Of a stretch of 64,000 nucleotides of DNA, positions 41,873 through 49,411 are shown in pieces. This DNA is from Bradyrhizobium sp. AZCC 2262. Lineage in GTDB: Bacteria > Pseudomonadota > Alphaproteobacteria > Rhizobiales > Xanthobacteraceae. A program made the translations under genes and the position numbers. Numbering within the stretch: position 1 is the stretch's first letter; every line of letters begins with the position of its first letter. Below the pieces are notes generated by a model. That model saw nothing but the letters and a program-made list of their open reading frames with translations, was not told where the DNA came from and did no database searches. The stretch spans positions 4,526,001-4,590,000 of the forward strand of contig NZ_JAZHRT010000001.1 in the NCBI RefSeq assembly GCF_036924535.1, read 5' to 3'.

Positions 41873-42150
41873 GAAGTCGGATGGTTTCCGGCTCGAGTTC
41901 GGCTGCAGCCCTTCTAGGGGGTTCGGCAACCGGGGCGCAAGCGGGCTGACGACGGGCGCGAAAAGGCTGGGAACACGTTAGGGCTGACCACCAAAATGGT
42001 GAGCGAGAGCATTGGTTTATAGCCCCCGCTCGGATAGAACAATTGCGAGCCCCAAGCGTCCTAAAAGCGCCTTGGGTTTGCCGCAACGTCAAAGCAAGAC
42101 GTCTCGATAGCGCCCGGCCGGGTGCGTCAGCGTTTCGAACGACCAAGGTC
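41873..42150. other. Upstream region of ycgN-like gene
   Basis: No gene was identified. The stretch contains a small CCCAAG/CTTGGG hairpin (about 42053-42089) and a CACC/GGTG pair around 41990. It leads into two long palindromic elements at 42151-42316. Confidence 0.35.
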
Positions 42151-42227
42151 CTAGTGCCGCCGATTTGAAGTTCCTGACGGTATCGCCGCGGGCACTGCAG
42201 GAACTTCAAATCGAAGATCGGCACTAG
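42151..42227. repeat. CTAGTGCC-bounded palindromic element 1
   Basis: A 77-nt inverted repeat. Ends are CTAGTGCCG and CGGCACTAG; after a small asymmetric bulge a 16-nt arm (CGATTTGAAGTTCCTG) pairs perfectly with its partner. The loop is about 20 nt and G+C-rich. The core shares GAAGTTC with element 2. Confidence 0.85.
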
Positions 42228-42241
42228 AATCTTTAATTAAG

Positions 42242-42316
42242 CTAGTGCCCTTTGTTTTCCGAAGTTCGTACAAGGGGTGCGGCAAAGTATTACGAACTTC
42301 GGAAAACGGGCACTAG
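42242..42316. repeat. CTAGTGCC-bounded palindromic element 2
   Basis: A 75-nt inverted repeat, 14 bp after element 1. Ends are CTAGTGCCC and GGGCACTAG; a TTT bulge on the left arm precedes a perfect 17-nt arm (GTTTTCCGAAGTTCGTA). Its last base is the G of the GTG at 42316 that starts the PBP1A-type gene, so the ribosome-binding stretch lies in the right arm. Confidence 0.85.
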
Positions 42317-44598
42317 TGCGCCAGATCCTATCTCCACACTGGAAGCAGAAGATCTGGAACTTCTTCCTGGATCTGGATGCGCGCATCGACTCGACGCTGT
42401 TCTCGTCGGGCAAGGGTCTGCGCGAGCTGTACGAGCGCTACTCCACCTTCATGGACCGCTTCTATGTCGGCCGCTGGAAGCGCTGGGTCTTCATCGAGCC
42501 GTTTTCGGAAGCCGCCACGATCGGCCTCGGCGGGCTGATCCTGATGCTGGCGCTCGCGATCCCCGCGTTTCGCGAAACCGCCGATGACGACTGGCTGAAG
42601 AAATCCGATCTCGCGGTGTCGTTCCTCGACCGCTACGGCAATCCGATCGGCAGCCGCGGCATCAAGCACAATGACTCGATTCCACTGGAAGATTTTCCGG
42701 ACAATCTGATCAAGGCGACGCTGGCCACTGAAGACCGCCGCTTCTACGACCATTTCGGCATCGACATCGCCGGCACCGCGCGCGCCCTCGTCACCAACGC
42801 GCAGGCCGGCGGCGTTCGCCAGGGCGGTTCGTCGATCACGCAGCAGCTGGCGAAGAACCTGTTCCTGAGCAACGAGCGCACCATTGAGCGCAAGGTGAAG
42901 GAGGCGTTCCTGGCGGTCTGGCTGGAGACGCGGCTGACCAAGAACGAGATTTTAAAACTCTATCTGGACCGCGCCTATATGGGCGGCGGCACCTTCGGCG
43001 TCGACGGCGCGGCGCATTTCTATTTCAACAAGTCGGCGCGCGACGTCAATCTCGCGGAATCCGCCATGCTGGCCGGTCTGTTCAAGGCGCCGACCAAATA
43101 CGCCCCGCACATCAACCTGCCCGCCGCGCGCGCCCGCGCCAACGTCGTGCTCGACAACCTCGTCGATGCCGGCTTCATGACCGAAGGCCAGGTGTTCGGT
43201 GCCCGGCGCAACCCGGCGGTCGCCGTCGACCGCCGCGACGAGAATTCGCCGAACTACTATCTCGACTACGCCTTCGAGGAGATGCGCAAGCTGGTCGACA
43301 CCTTCCCGAAATCCTATGTCGAGCGCGTCTTCGTGGTCCGCACCGCGATTGACATGAACGTGCAGCGCGCCGCCGAGGAAGCGGTCGAAAACCAGCTCCG
43401 CCAGTTCGGCCGCGATTACCATGCGACGCAAGCCTCTACCGTGGTCGCCGATCTCGACGGCGGCGTCCGTGCCATGGTGGGCGGGCGCGACTATGGCGCG
43501 AGCCAGTTCAACCGCGCGACCGACGCGATGCGCCAGCCCGGTTCGTCGTTCAAACCATATGTCTACACCACGGCGCTATTGAACGGGTTCACCCCGAACT
43601 CGAAAGTGGTCGACGGCCCGGTCTGCATCGGCAACTGGTGCCCACAGAACTATGGCCACTCCTACTCGGGCTCGGTGACGCTGACGCAGGCGATCACCCG
43701 CTCGATCAACGTCGTGCCCGTAAAACTGTCGATTGCGCTGGGCGGCAAGTCGCCGAACCCCGCCAAGGCCGGCCGCGTCAAGATTACCGAGGTGGCGCGC
43801 CGGTTCGGCCTCACGGCGCCGCTGCCCGATACGCCATCGATGCCGATCGGCTCCGACGAAGTCACCGTGCTCGAGCACGCAGTCGCCTACGCGACCTTCC
43901 CGAACAAGGGCAAGTCGGTCAAGCCGCACGCGGTTCTGGAAGTCCGCACCGGCGCCGGCGACCTGGTCTGGCGGTTCGACCGCGATGGCAAGAAGCCGCT
44001 TCAAGCCATTCCTGCCTCGGTCGCCGCCGACATGGCGGGAATGATGAGCCACGTCGTCAGCGAGGGCACCGCCCGGCGCGCGGCGCTCGACGGCATTCCT
44101 ACCGCCGGCAAGACCGGCACCACCAACGCCTACCGCGACGCCTGGTTCGTCGGCTATACCGGCAACTTCACCTGCGCGGTCTGGTACGGCAATGACGACT
44201 ACTCGCCGACCAACCGCATGACCGGCGGTTCGTTGCCCGCGCAAACCTGGCACGACATCATGGTCGTCGCCCATCAGGGCGTCGAGGTAAAGGAAATCCC
44301 CGGGATCGGCATGGGCCAGAAGCTGCCGCCGCAGCCGGCGTCGCCGACGATGGCGAATGCCGCGCCAAAGATACTGGAGACCAAGCCGGGGCCGCCGCCG
44401 GTATTGACCAAGCGTGGCGCGGACATTCTGGTGCGTGTCGAAAAACTGCTCGACGAGGCCGGCAAGGCCGCGGGGAAGACCTCGTCCAACGATCAGAAGC
44501 AGCCGGCCAAGCCGGTCACATCGGGCGCGCTGGCCTTCCCCGAGAACTATATCGCAGCCGCTGGCGACCAGCCGGCACCGGCGCAGCGGAAGAATTAA
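42316..44598 (+). CDS. Class A penicillin-binding protein 1A type
   Basis: A 760-residue bifunctional peptidoglycan synthase. Residues 1-60 are cytoplasmic and a TM lies near 68-85. The GT51 transglycosylase has catalytic E139 (ATEDRRFYDHFG) and GGSSITQQLAKNLF. The transpeptidase has S410 in the SSFK motif (QPGSSFKPY), ITRSINVV (SxN) and the KTGTTN box. A proline-rich tail follows. The GTG at 42316 (MRQILSPHWK...) matches the N-terminus I expect for rhizobial relatives; the longer in-frame GTG at 42277 lies wholly within palindromic element 2. No Shine-Dalgarno of normal strength is visible, only CGGAAAACGGGCACTA. Confidence 0.92.
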   Translation: MRQILSPHWKQKIWNFFLDLDARIDSTLFSSGKGLRELYERYSTFMDRFYVGRWKRWVFIEPFSEAATIGLGGLILMLALAIPAFRETADDDWLKKSDLAVSFLDRYGNPIGSRGIKHNDSIPLEDFPDNLIKATLATEDRRFYDHFGIDIAGTARALVTNAQAGGVRQGGSSITQQLAKNLFLSNERTIERKVKEAFLAVWLETRLTKNEILKLYLDRAYMGGGTFGVDGAAHFYFNKSARDVNLAESAMLAGLFKAPTKYAPHINLPAARARANVVLDNLVDAGFMTEGQVFGARRNPAVAVDRRDENSPNYYLDYAFEEMRKLVDTFPKSYVERVFVVRTAIDMNVQRAAEEAVENQLRQFGRDYHATQASTVVADLDGGVRAMVGGRDYGASQFNRATDAMRQPGSSFKPYVYTTALLNGFTPNSKVVDGPVCIGNWCPQNYGHSYSGSVTLTQAITRSINVVPVKLSIALGGKSPNPAKAGRVKITEVARRFGLTAPLPDTPSMPIGSDEVTVLEHAVAYATFPNKGKSVKPHAVLEVRTGAGDLVWRFDRDGKKPLQAIPASVAADMAGMMSHVVSEGTARRAALDGIPTAGKTGTTNAYRDAWFVGYTGNFTCAVWYGNDDYSPTNRMTGGSLPAQTWHDIMVVAHQGVEVKEIPGIGMGQKLPPQPASPTMANAAPKILETKPGPPPVLTKRGADILVRVEKLLDEAGKAAGKTSSNDQKQPAKPVTSGALAFPENYIAAAGDQPAPAQRKN

Positions 44599-44751
44599 AA
44601 GGCATGATCCGGCAGAATGCTAACCGGGATTTCCTCGGAAGAGATGCGAGGCGTCTGCGCCGGCATGCTCAAACCAAACGAAGCGCTTCAGGTTTCGAAT
44701 GAAGCCGGTTCAAGCGGAATCTGATGCCGTGAGATTTCGGAGCACTGGGCT

Positions 44752-45330
44752 GTGCGGCTGATCTTCATCACCTTGCTGGCGTTGGCGCTTGCCACGGCCG
44801 TCGGTCTCGGCTCGACCTACATGACGGCGACGCGCGGCACCGATCTCGGCACGCTCACGATCGGCGCCTGGACCGCGCGGCCCAAGAGCGGCACCGCCGA
44901 GGTCGATCCCTATTCGCGCGCCTCGATCGCCCGCAGCGGCGAATTGCCGATCGGCACCGGTGACGGCATCGCCTTTTCGGCCACATCAGATGACAAGAAC
45001 AAGCCGCTCGACGGACGCTGCGACGTGGTCGTCAGCGGGGTGACGCCGGCGGCCCGGTTCTGGACGTTGACCCTGTTCGACCGCAAGGGGCATCTGGTCG
45101 CCAATTCACTGCAGCGCTACGGCTTCACCAGCCAGGAAATCGTCCGTGGCTCCGACGGCGCGTTCGAGATCCGGGTGGCGGCGCGGTCGCGGTCCGGCAA
45201 CTGGCTGCCGACCGGCGGCATCGAGCGCTACGCGCTGATGCTGCGGCTCTACGATACGCCGGTAGGCGTGGCGACGCGGACGCAGCGCGACGCGCCGATG
45301 CCCTCCATCTCCACGGTGAACTGCCCATGA
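44752..45330 (+). CDS. DUF1214-domain membrane-anchored protein
   Basis: A 192-residue protein with an N-terminal signal anchor (RLIFITLLALALATAVGLG) and a DUF1214-like beta-sandwich domain: GAWTARPKSGTAEVDPYSRA, RFWTLTLFDRKGHLVANSLQRYGFTSQ and RSRSGNWLPTGGIERYALMLRLYDTP. It probably faces the periplasm. It starts with GTG at 44752. Its stop overlaps the start of the DUF1254 gene (ATGA); DUF1214 and DUF1254 usually occur together, here as two coupled proteins rather than a fusion. Function unknown. Confidence 0.85.
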   Translation: MRLIFITLLALALATAVGLGSTYMTATRGTDLGTLTIGAWTARPKSGTAEVDPYSRASIARSGELPIGTGDGIAFSATSDDKNKPLDGRCDVVVSGVTPAARFWTLTLFDRKGHLVANSLQRYGFTSQEIVRGSDGAFEIRVAARSRSGNWLPTGGIERYALMLRLYDTPVGVATRTQRDAPMPSISTVNCP

Positions 45331-45947
45331 TCCGGCTGGTATTCACCATCATCGCAGGCGTGCTGCTGGGCGGCGTGGTGCATCTCGTCAGCGTGCTTGC
45401 GCTGCCGCGCATTGCCACCCAGGACGCCTATTCGCGGCTGACACCGATGACCAAAGAGAATGCGGTGACAGCGCTTCCGCTCGCCGAGCCCAACAACGCG
45501 CCGATGCCGTTCATGGACCCGGCCTTTGCGGTCGCGATCTGCCGTTACGACCTCTCCGGCGGACCGCTCAAGCTGACGGTACCGGTCAGCCAGGCCTACA
45601 CATCAGTGTCGTTCTACACGCGCAACGAGGTCGCCTATTACGCGATCAACGACCGATCGGCCGGCCGCAAGGTGATCGAACTCGACCTGATGACGGAAGA
45701 TCAGCATTCCGCATTGCCGGAGGATGAGGAAGTGACCGCCGCCGACCGGCTGATCATCGATTCCCCCACCGCGACCGGCCTGATCGTGCTGAAGGCGTTG
45801 GCGCCGGAGCCGGGACTGATGCCGCAGGCACAAGCCTCGCTCGCAGCGTCGCAATGCGCCATCCAGACCGAGCCGCCACCGTCCAAGCAGCCCGAACCCG
45901 CCGCCCCCGCGCCGGCCCCTGCCCCCGCGCCGAAGGGCAAGCGCTGA
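45327..45947 (+). CDS. DUF1254-domain membrane-anchored protein
   Basis: A 206-residue protein with an N-terminal TM (LVFTIIAGVLLGGVVHLVSVLAL) and a DUF1254-type domain: DAYSRLTPM, MDPAFAVAICRYDLSGGPLKLTVP, YTSVSFYTRNEVAYYAINDR. The C-terminus is a Pro/Ala-rich flexible tail. It is translationally coupled to the DUF1214 protein and likely forms a pair with it in the periplasm. Both are short compared with the large DUF1254-DUF1214 fusion enzymes. Confidence 0.85.
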   Translation: MIRLVFTIIAGVLLGGVVHLVSVLALPRIATQDAYSRLTPMTKENAVTALPLAEPNNAPMPFMDPAFAVAICRYDLSGGPLKLTVPVSQAYTSVSFYTRNEVAYYAINDRSAGRKVIELDLMTEDQHSALPEDEEVTAADRLIIDSPTATGLIVLKALAPEPGLMPQAQASLAASQCAIQTEPPPSKQPEPAAPAPAPAPAPKGKR

Positions 45948-46119
45948 AGACGGTCTGTCGCGCGAACGCAGAGATCGCGATGAGCGAAAAACGTTGAACA
46001 ACCAAAGCGAGTATGCCAATTGAGCTCTTGGGGCGAGGAAACAGCAGGGCAATTGCCAGCCGTTCGTTGTTTGCCGTCGACTTCGAACTGGGCGCTTTCC
46101 ACGATTGGGACGGGGGCAT

Positions 46120-46560
46120 ATGAGGTCAAAGATCGGGGCGCTGCCCCTTGTGCTTGTCGGATTTTTGCTGGCGAGTTGTGCGAGTCCACGCGGCCTCGAT
46201 GAACCGCCGTTGCAGATTCCGGCAATGAAGCCGGGCTACGGCCGTGTCTACTTCACCCGGCCGGGTGAATTTGCGGGTTCGGCTGTTCAACCCGAGATTC
46301 GGATGAACAATGAAGTCGTCGGCAGATCGGTGCCCGGCGGCTTCTCTTATGTCGACCGCCCCCCGGGGAAATACGCCGTAACAACCGCAACCGAGGTCGA
46401 AAATGCGGTTACGTTCCAATTGGCAGCGGGCGAGTCGAAGTACATCAAGACAGCAGTGACACCCGGCATACTCGTCGGCCACGTCACACCGACGCTCGAA
46501 TTCCCCGAGCAGGGACAATCCGACATCGGCCGCCTCAGGTACGTCGGCGCCAAATTCTGA
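46120..46560 (+). CDS. DUF2846-like lipoprotein
   Basis: A 146-residue lipoprotein with the lipobox LLASC (signal MRSKIGALPLVLVGFLLA). The mature part has the DUF2846 pattern: GYGRVYFTRPGEF, IRMNNEVVGRSVPGGFSYVDRPPGKYAV, LAAGESKYIKTAV. It should be anchored in the outer or inner membrane facing the periplasm; no activity is known. The ATG at 46120 is the first residue of the signal peptide. A strong terminator follows 30 bp downstream. Confidence 0.82.
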   Translation: MRSKIGALPLVLVGFLLASCASPRGLDEPPLQIPAMKPGYGRVYFTRPGEFAGSAVQPEIRMNNEVVGRSVPGGFSYVDRPPGKYAVTTATEVENAVTFQLAAGESKYIKTAVTPGILVGHVTPTLEFPEQGQSDIGRLRYVGAKF

Positions 46561-46589
46561 TCCCTCGCGCGGGACGAACTAAACTGCAT

Positions 46590-46629
46590 GCCGCGGGTCC
46601 GAGCAAAGGCCCGCGGCCTGACCTCTTTT
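46590..46629 (+). terminator. Rho-independent-like terminator after DUF2846 lipoprotein
   Basis: A perfect 8-bp stem GCCGCGGG/CCCGCGGC with a 12-nt loop, followed after a few bases by CTCTTTT. Confidence 0.7.
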
Positions 46630-46664
46630 CCCGCCAAAGTTGCACATTACCGGAGCTGCACGTT

Positions 46665-46804
46665 GGAGTGCCCGCGCGTGGTGCGCTCGGCGCGACGCCG
46701 AAAAACTCGTCGCCAAAGAATTTGCCGACTTGATCGCGACCGACATCAAGAAATGGAAAAGCGGAAGCCGAAAAGCGGGTCTTACACCCCCGGAAACAGG
46801 GTGA
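46665..46804 (+). pseudogene. C-terminal remnant of a Bug/TctC-type solute receptor
   Basis: The frame ending at the TGA of 46802-46804 encodes AEKLVAKEFADLIATDIKKWK then a degraded tail with AGLTPPETG, the typical C-terminal helix of Bug-family (tripartite tricarboxylate transporter) periplasmic receptors. Just upstream, another frame reads ARGALGATPKNSSPK, which fits the preceding part of the same family, implying a frameshift near 46718. No N-terminal domain exists upstream. Short length makes this tentative. Confidence 0.4.
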
Positions 46805-46872
46805 GCTGGCACCCGGTCCGACGCTCCTGATCTCGATCGATTGGCTTTGTTCTGTCCCGCATCGTTCGGCGC

Positions 46873-46887
46873 TTAACGATGTCTGAA
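46873..46887. promoter_or_regulatory. Weak CtrA-like box upstream of the 183-aa membrane protein
   Basis: TTAACGATGTCTGAA matches TTAA-N7-TTAA at seven of eight fixed bases, 90 bp before the gene start. A separate perfect TATAAT hexamer lies at 46954-46959, without a convincing -35. Confidence 0.25.
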
Positions 46888-46976
46888 TCCGGACAATTCG
46901 CCGATGCCCCTTAGCGAAATCTTACGGAGGGCCAGGTTAGGTGGCAGGCGATTTATAATATCAGGAAATATTCACA

Positions 46977-47528
46977 ATGACATTCGGCAAGCGTCAATCC
47001 GGGGTTGGCTCTGCTGCACAAGCTCTCAACGTGAACTTGGCTGCCGCACAGGGCCATGTCGTCACCGAGAGCACTGCGCCGACAGGTCACCCGATTCGTT
47101 GGCTCATCATACTCCTTGCCTGTGGGGCGATGCTTTACGGTCTCGTCGTGAGCTATGGTCCGGACATCCTGCGCGACCATCGCCTGGCCGGAACCTGGCA
47201 ACCGGCGTATGATTTGCGGGCGATGGAGGGGAAGTGCGAGCGAAGAAACTTCGTGATCACCTTCTGCAGCGCCAAAATCCAATCGGTCGCCAACCCCAGT
47301 CAAGCGCCAACTGCCCATCGTTTCATGATGCTTTTTGCAGGCGGTGGCGGAGAGGCTCTGGTGCCGGTGCGCTCAACGACCGACCGCACAGCGGTTTCGA
47401 TCTTCTACGCAGCGGAAACCAAACTTTGGAACCGTACGCTGTCATTCATTTTCGCGGCGGGCATACTGGCCCTGTTCGGTGTCGGTGCTCTTTTCGCTTT
47501 CTTCAAAGCGGTCAACTATTTTGATTGA
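46977..47528 (+). CDS. Hypothetical two-TM membrane protein, 183 aa
   Basis: I do not recognise a family. A polar N-terminus of about 40 residues precedes TM1 (IRWLIILLACGAMLYGLVVSY), then an extracytoplasmic domain with two cysteines (EGKCERRNFVITFCSAKI) that could form a disulfide, and TM2 (LSFIFAAGILALFGVGALFAFF) near the C-terminus. AGGAAA stands before the ATG. Only 7 bp separate it from the ClpP-like protease gene, so the two are almost certainly one transcription unit; it may anchor, feed or regulate that protease. Confidence 0.7.
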   Translation: MTFGKRQSGVGSAAQALNVNLAAAQGHVVTESTAPTGHPIRWLIILLACGAMLYGLVVSYGPDILRDHRLAGTWQPAYDLRAMEGKCERRNFVITFCSAKIQSVANPSQAPTAHRFMMLFAGGGGEALVPVRSTTDRTAVSIFYAAETKLWNRTLSFIFAAGILALFGVGALFAFFKAVNYFD

Positions 47529-47535
47529 GTAGACC

Positions 47536-48222
47536 GTGTCGCTGCTCAAAATTGTTGGCGGCGTCGGCGGGGTCTTGCTCTTCTGGGCGACTTTCCAATT
47601 GCCTTCCGGCTCCGGAGATGTGGCATCTCGACAAACCTTGTCCATCAGCGAAGAGCCGGACCGCATCGTGCTCGGCTGGAGCGGGCCGGTGCAAGAGCCG
47701 ATGAGCGAGCGTATCGCCGCGGCCCTCGATCGCTACAAGGCCGATCGACGTCGGCTCGTCCTCATCCTCAATTCGCCGGGCGGCTCGATCGAACAGGGGC
47801 GTAAAGTCGTCGCCGTGATCCGTGCGCGTGATCGCGCGATTGATACGCTCGTTCAAAAAGCCGGCGTTTGCGCTTCCATGTGCGTTCCGATTTTTCTCGC
47901 CGGCACCGAGCGAATGGCCGATCCCGAAGCCTACTTCATGTTTCACCAGGCCAGCTTGAACATTAGCGCTCGGGAAAACGTGAAGCGACAGCAGTTCAGC
48001 GATTCCGAGACAGCTCTCTTCTCGCAAGCCGTAAAGTCGATCGAGACGCAAGTCACTGACGATTTCTTCCACAACGACATCGGCATCCGCGGCGTTAGCA
48101 GGGTCTGGCTTGCCAGGATGCGTGAGAAAATCCCGGGCCGCGATATCTGGATGAGCGGTCAACAGCTCGTCGATGAACGCTCTGGCATCGTCGATCGTCT
48201 CATTCGCACACCAGCCCTTTAG
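47536..48222 (+). CDS. Membrane-anchored ClpP/SppA-like serine protease homologue
   Basis: A 228-residue protein with an N-terminal hydrophobic anchor (LLKIVGGVGGVLLFWATFQL) and a ClpP/crotonase-fold domain: RRLVLILNSPGGSIEQGRKV, the nucleophile-elbow-like GVCASMCVPIFLAG (S114) and YFMFHQAS (H137). This is the arrangement of periplasmic ClpP-like proteins (COG3904-like), with Ser and His in the expected order; the acidic residue could not be fixed. The two Cys flanking S114 are unusual. It starts with GTG. The partner is the two-TM protein directly upstream. The substrate is unknown. Confidence 0.75.
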   Translation: MSLLKIVGGVGGVLLFWATFQLPSGSGDVASRQTLSISEEPDRIVLGWSGPVQEPMSERIAAALDRYKADRRRLVLILNSPGGSIEQGRKVVAVIRARDRAIDTLVQKAGVCASMCVPIFLAGTERMADPEAYFMFHQASLNISARENVKRQQFSDSETALFSQAVKSIETQVTDDFFHNDIGIRGVSRVWLARMREKIPGRDIWMSGQQLVDERSGIVDRLIRTPAL

Positions 48223-48352
48223 CTGGGCCAGTTGAGCCGCAGGTTTGCTATTGGACCCATCTCCGACATCACCCCGCCCGCACGCCCTCACAGAACCGCC
48301 ATGCCCAACAAGGTAGGTTGGATTGCCGCTCGATTTGGTGGCGCGGAAGGAA

Positions 48353-48378
48353 GAAGGCCGCCGGCTAAGGCGACCTTC
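48353..48378 (-). terminator. Terminator of the DUF1330 gene
   Basis: A 26-nt hairpin (GAAGG-C-CGCC with GGCG-A-CCTTC, one mismatch) lies 28 bp after the DUF1330 stop; on the minus strand the sequence continues as a C/T-rich tract. Confidence 0.45.
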
Positions 48379-48405
48379 AATCCGGCACGCCGGTTGTCCG
48401 AACAG

Positions 48406-48792
48406 CTATTGAGGTACCCCCTCAACGGCATAGCTGCGGAACTTCGCCATGCTGTTGCGGAGCGGCAGGAGGTCTTTGAAGGCCGCTGAATCCCGATACG
48501 CTTGGATTTTCTCAACGCTATCCCACTGTTGAATAACAACGCGTGCTTTCGGCGGCTCTCCTTCGATTGTCGTGGTTTTACCTCCGGCGGCAAGGAACTT
48601 GCCGCCAGCCGCTTTGATGGCGGCCTGAGCCTTCGGCACGTAGTCCTTCACATAGGCCTCCATGTTCGAGGGCTCGATTTCAACGACTTGGTATACTGGT
48701 GGCTTAGCCTGAGCATGAAGTCCCTCAACTGCGACTGCACCGAGTCCGAAGCCCGCCAGCATCGCCAATGTCACTGAATAGTGAGTCTTCAT
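48406..48792 (-). CDS. Secreted DUF1330-family protein
   Basis: A 128-residue protein with a signal peptide (MKTHYSVTLAMLAGFGLGAVAVEGLHAQA) and a DUF1330 ferredoxin-like domain: YQVVEIEPSNMEAYVKDYVPKAQAAIKAAGGKFLAAGGKT, RVVIQQWDSVEKIQAYRDSAAFKDLLPLR. The fold resembles dimeric alpha/beta barrel enzymes; function unknown. Exported members are common in Bradyrhizobium. It converges on the ClpP-like gene. Confidence 0.88.
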   Translation of the reverse strand: MKTHYSVTLAMLAGFGLGAVAVEGLHAQAKPPVYQVVEIEPSNMEAYVKDYVPKAQAAIKAAGGKFLAAGGKTTTIEGEPPKARVVIQQWDSVEKIQAYRDSAAFKDLLPLRNSMAKFRSYAVEGVPQ

Positions 48793-49411
48793 GACGCTTC
48801 TCCCTGGTCACTGCGAAAACTAATCGGTCGCGCTGGCTCGCACGACCGTGCGATCGCGAATGCAAAAAGCACCGGCAAAAAAAGACGTCGGTCTATTGAA
48901 GTGCGACGCCTGCCGACGGCATCGACGCTGCCAATACGAAACGGGGACTTCGGCACGCCCCGGTGACAGCTCGCGGACTAACTCGATGTCCGTCTATGCA
49001 GCATACAACGTGGACCGGATTGTCGGAAGAGTACAGGACCCCAAAGTGGACCAGCCCCTCGGCGTTCGAGTCTCTCTCGTTGAAAAAAACGGGGGGGGGG
49101 CGGTGTGAGGGCTGGCGACCTACCCAAGGCAGCTTAGGTAACGATGTATGCGCGACGCCGACGTCTGTCTGTGGCACGTTTGAGACATGCACGGCTATCC
49201 TGCGAATGTCCGTTCGCCGGGGCAAGAGCAGACATGCGCTGGTCAAATTTTGCCTTTTGACCCATCACGTCATTTGCGGTGCCACGGGAATTGGACCGGT
49301 ATTGCGGCCGGCCCGTTACGATTGCAACAAATTTCGGCTGTCCGGCAATCGAGACGTAAAACGGGATGCCTAGAGAGGAGAAGTCGCAGTCAAGGACGAG
49401 AGGGAACCCCA
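48793..49411. other. Gene-poor region before the P450 gene
   Basis: No convincing gene was found in 619 bp; the short frames present lack ribosome sites and family features. The region contains an A7-C-G10 homopolymer tract (49084-49100). A stretch at about 49200-49275 vaguely resembles degenerate intergenic sequence seen elsewhere in rhizobial genomes. GAGAGG precedes the P450 start. Confidence 0.4.

Noticed and set aside
42277..42315. GTG at 42277 as the PBP1A start
   Set aside because: The extra thirteen codons are entirely inside the palindromic element and do not resemble the family N-terminus.
49190..49280. A stretch resembling a degenerate intergenic repeat
   Set aside because: The resemblance is from memory only; no second copy exists in the window and the arms are not clearly paired.
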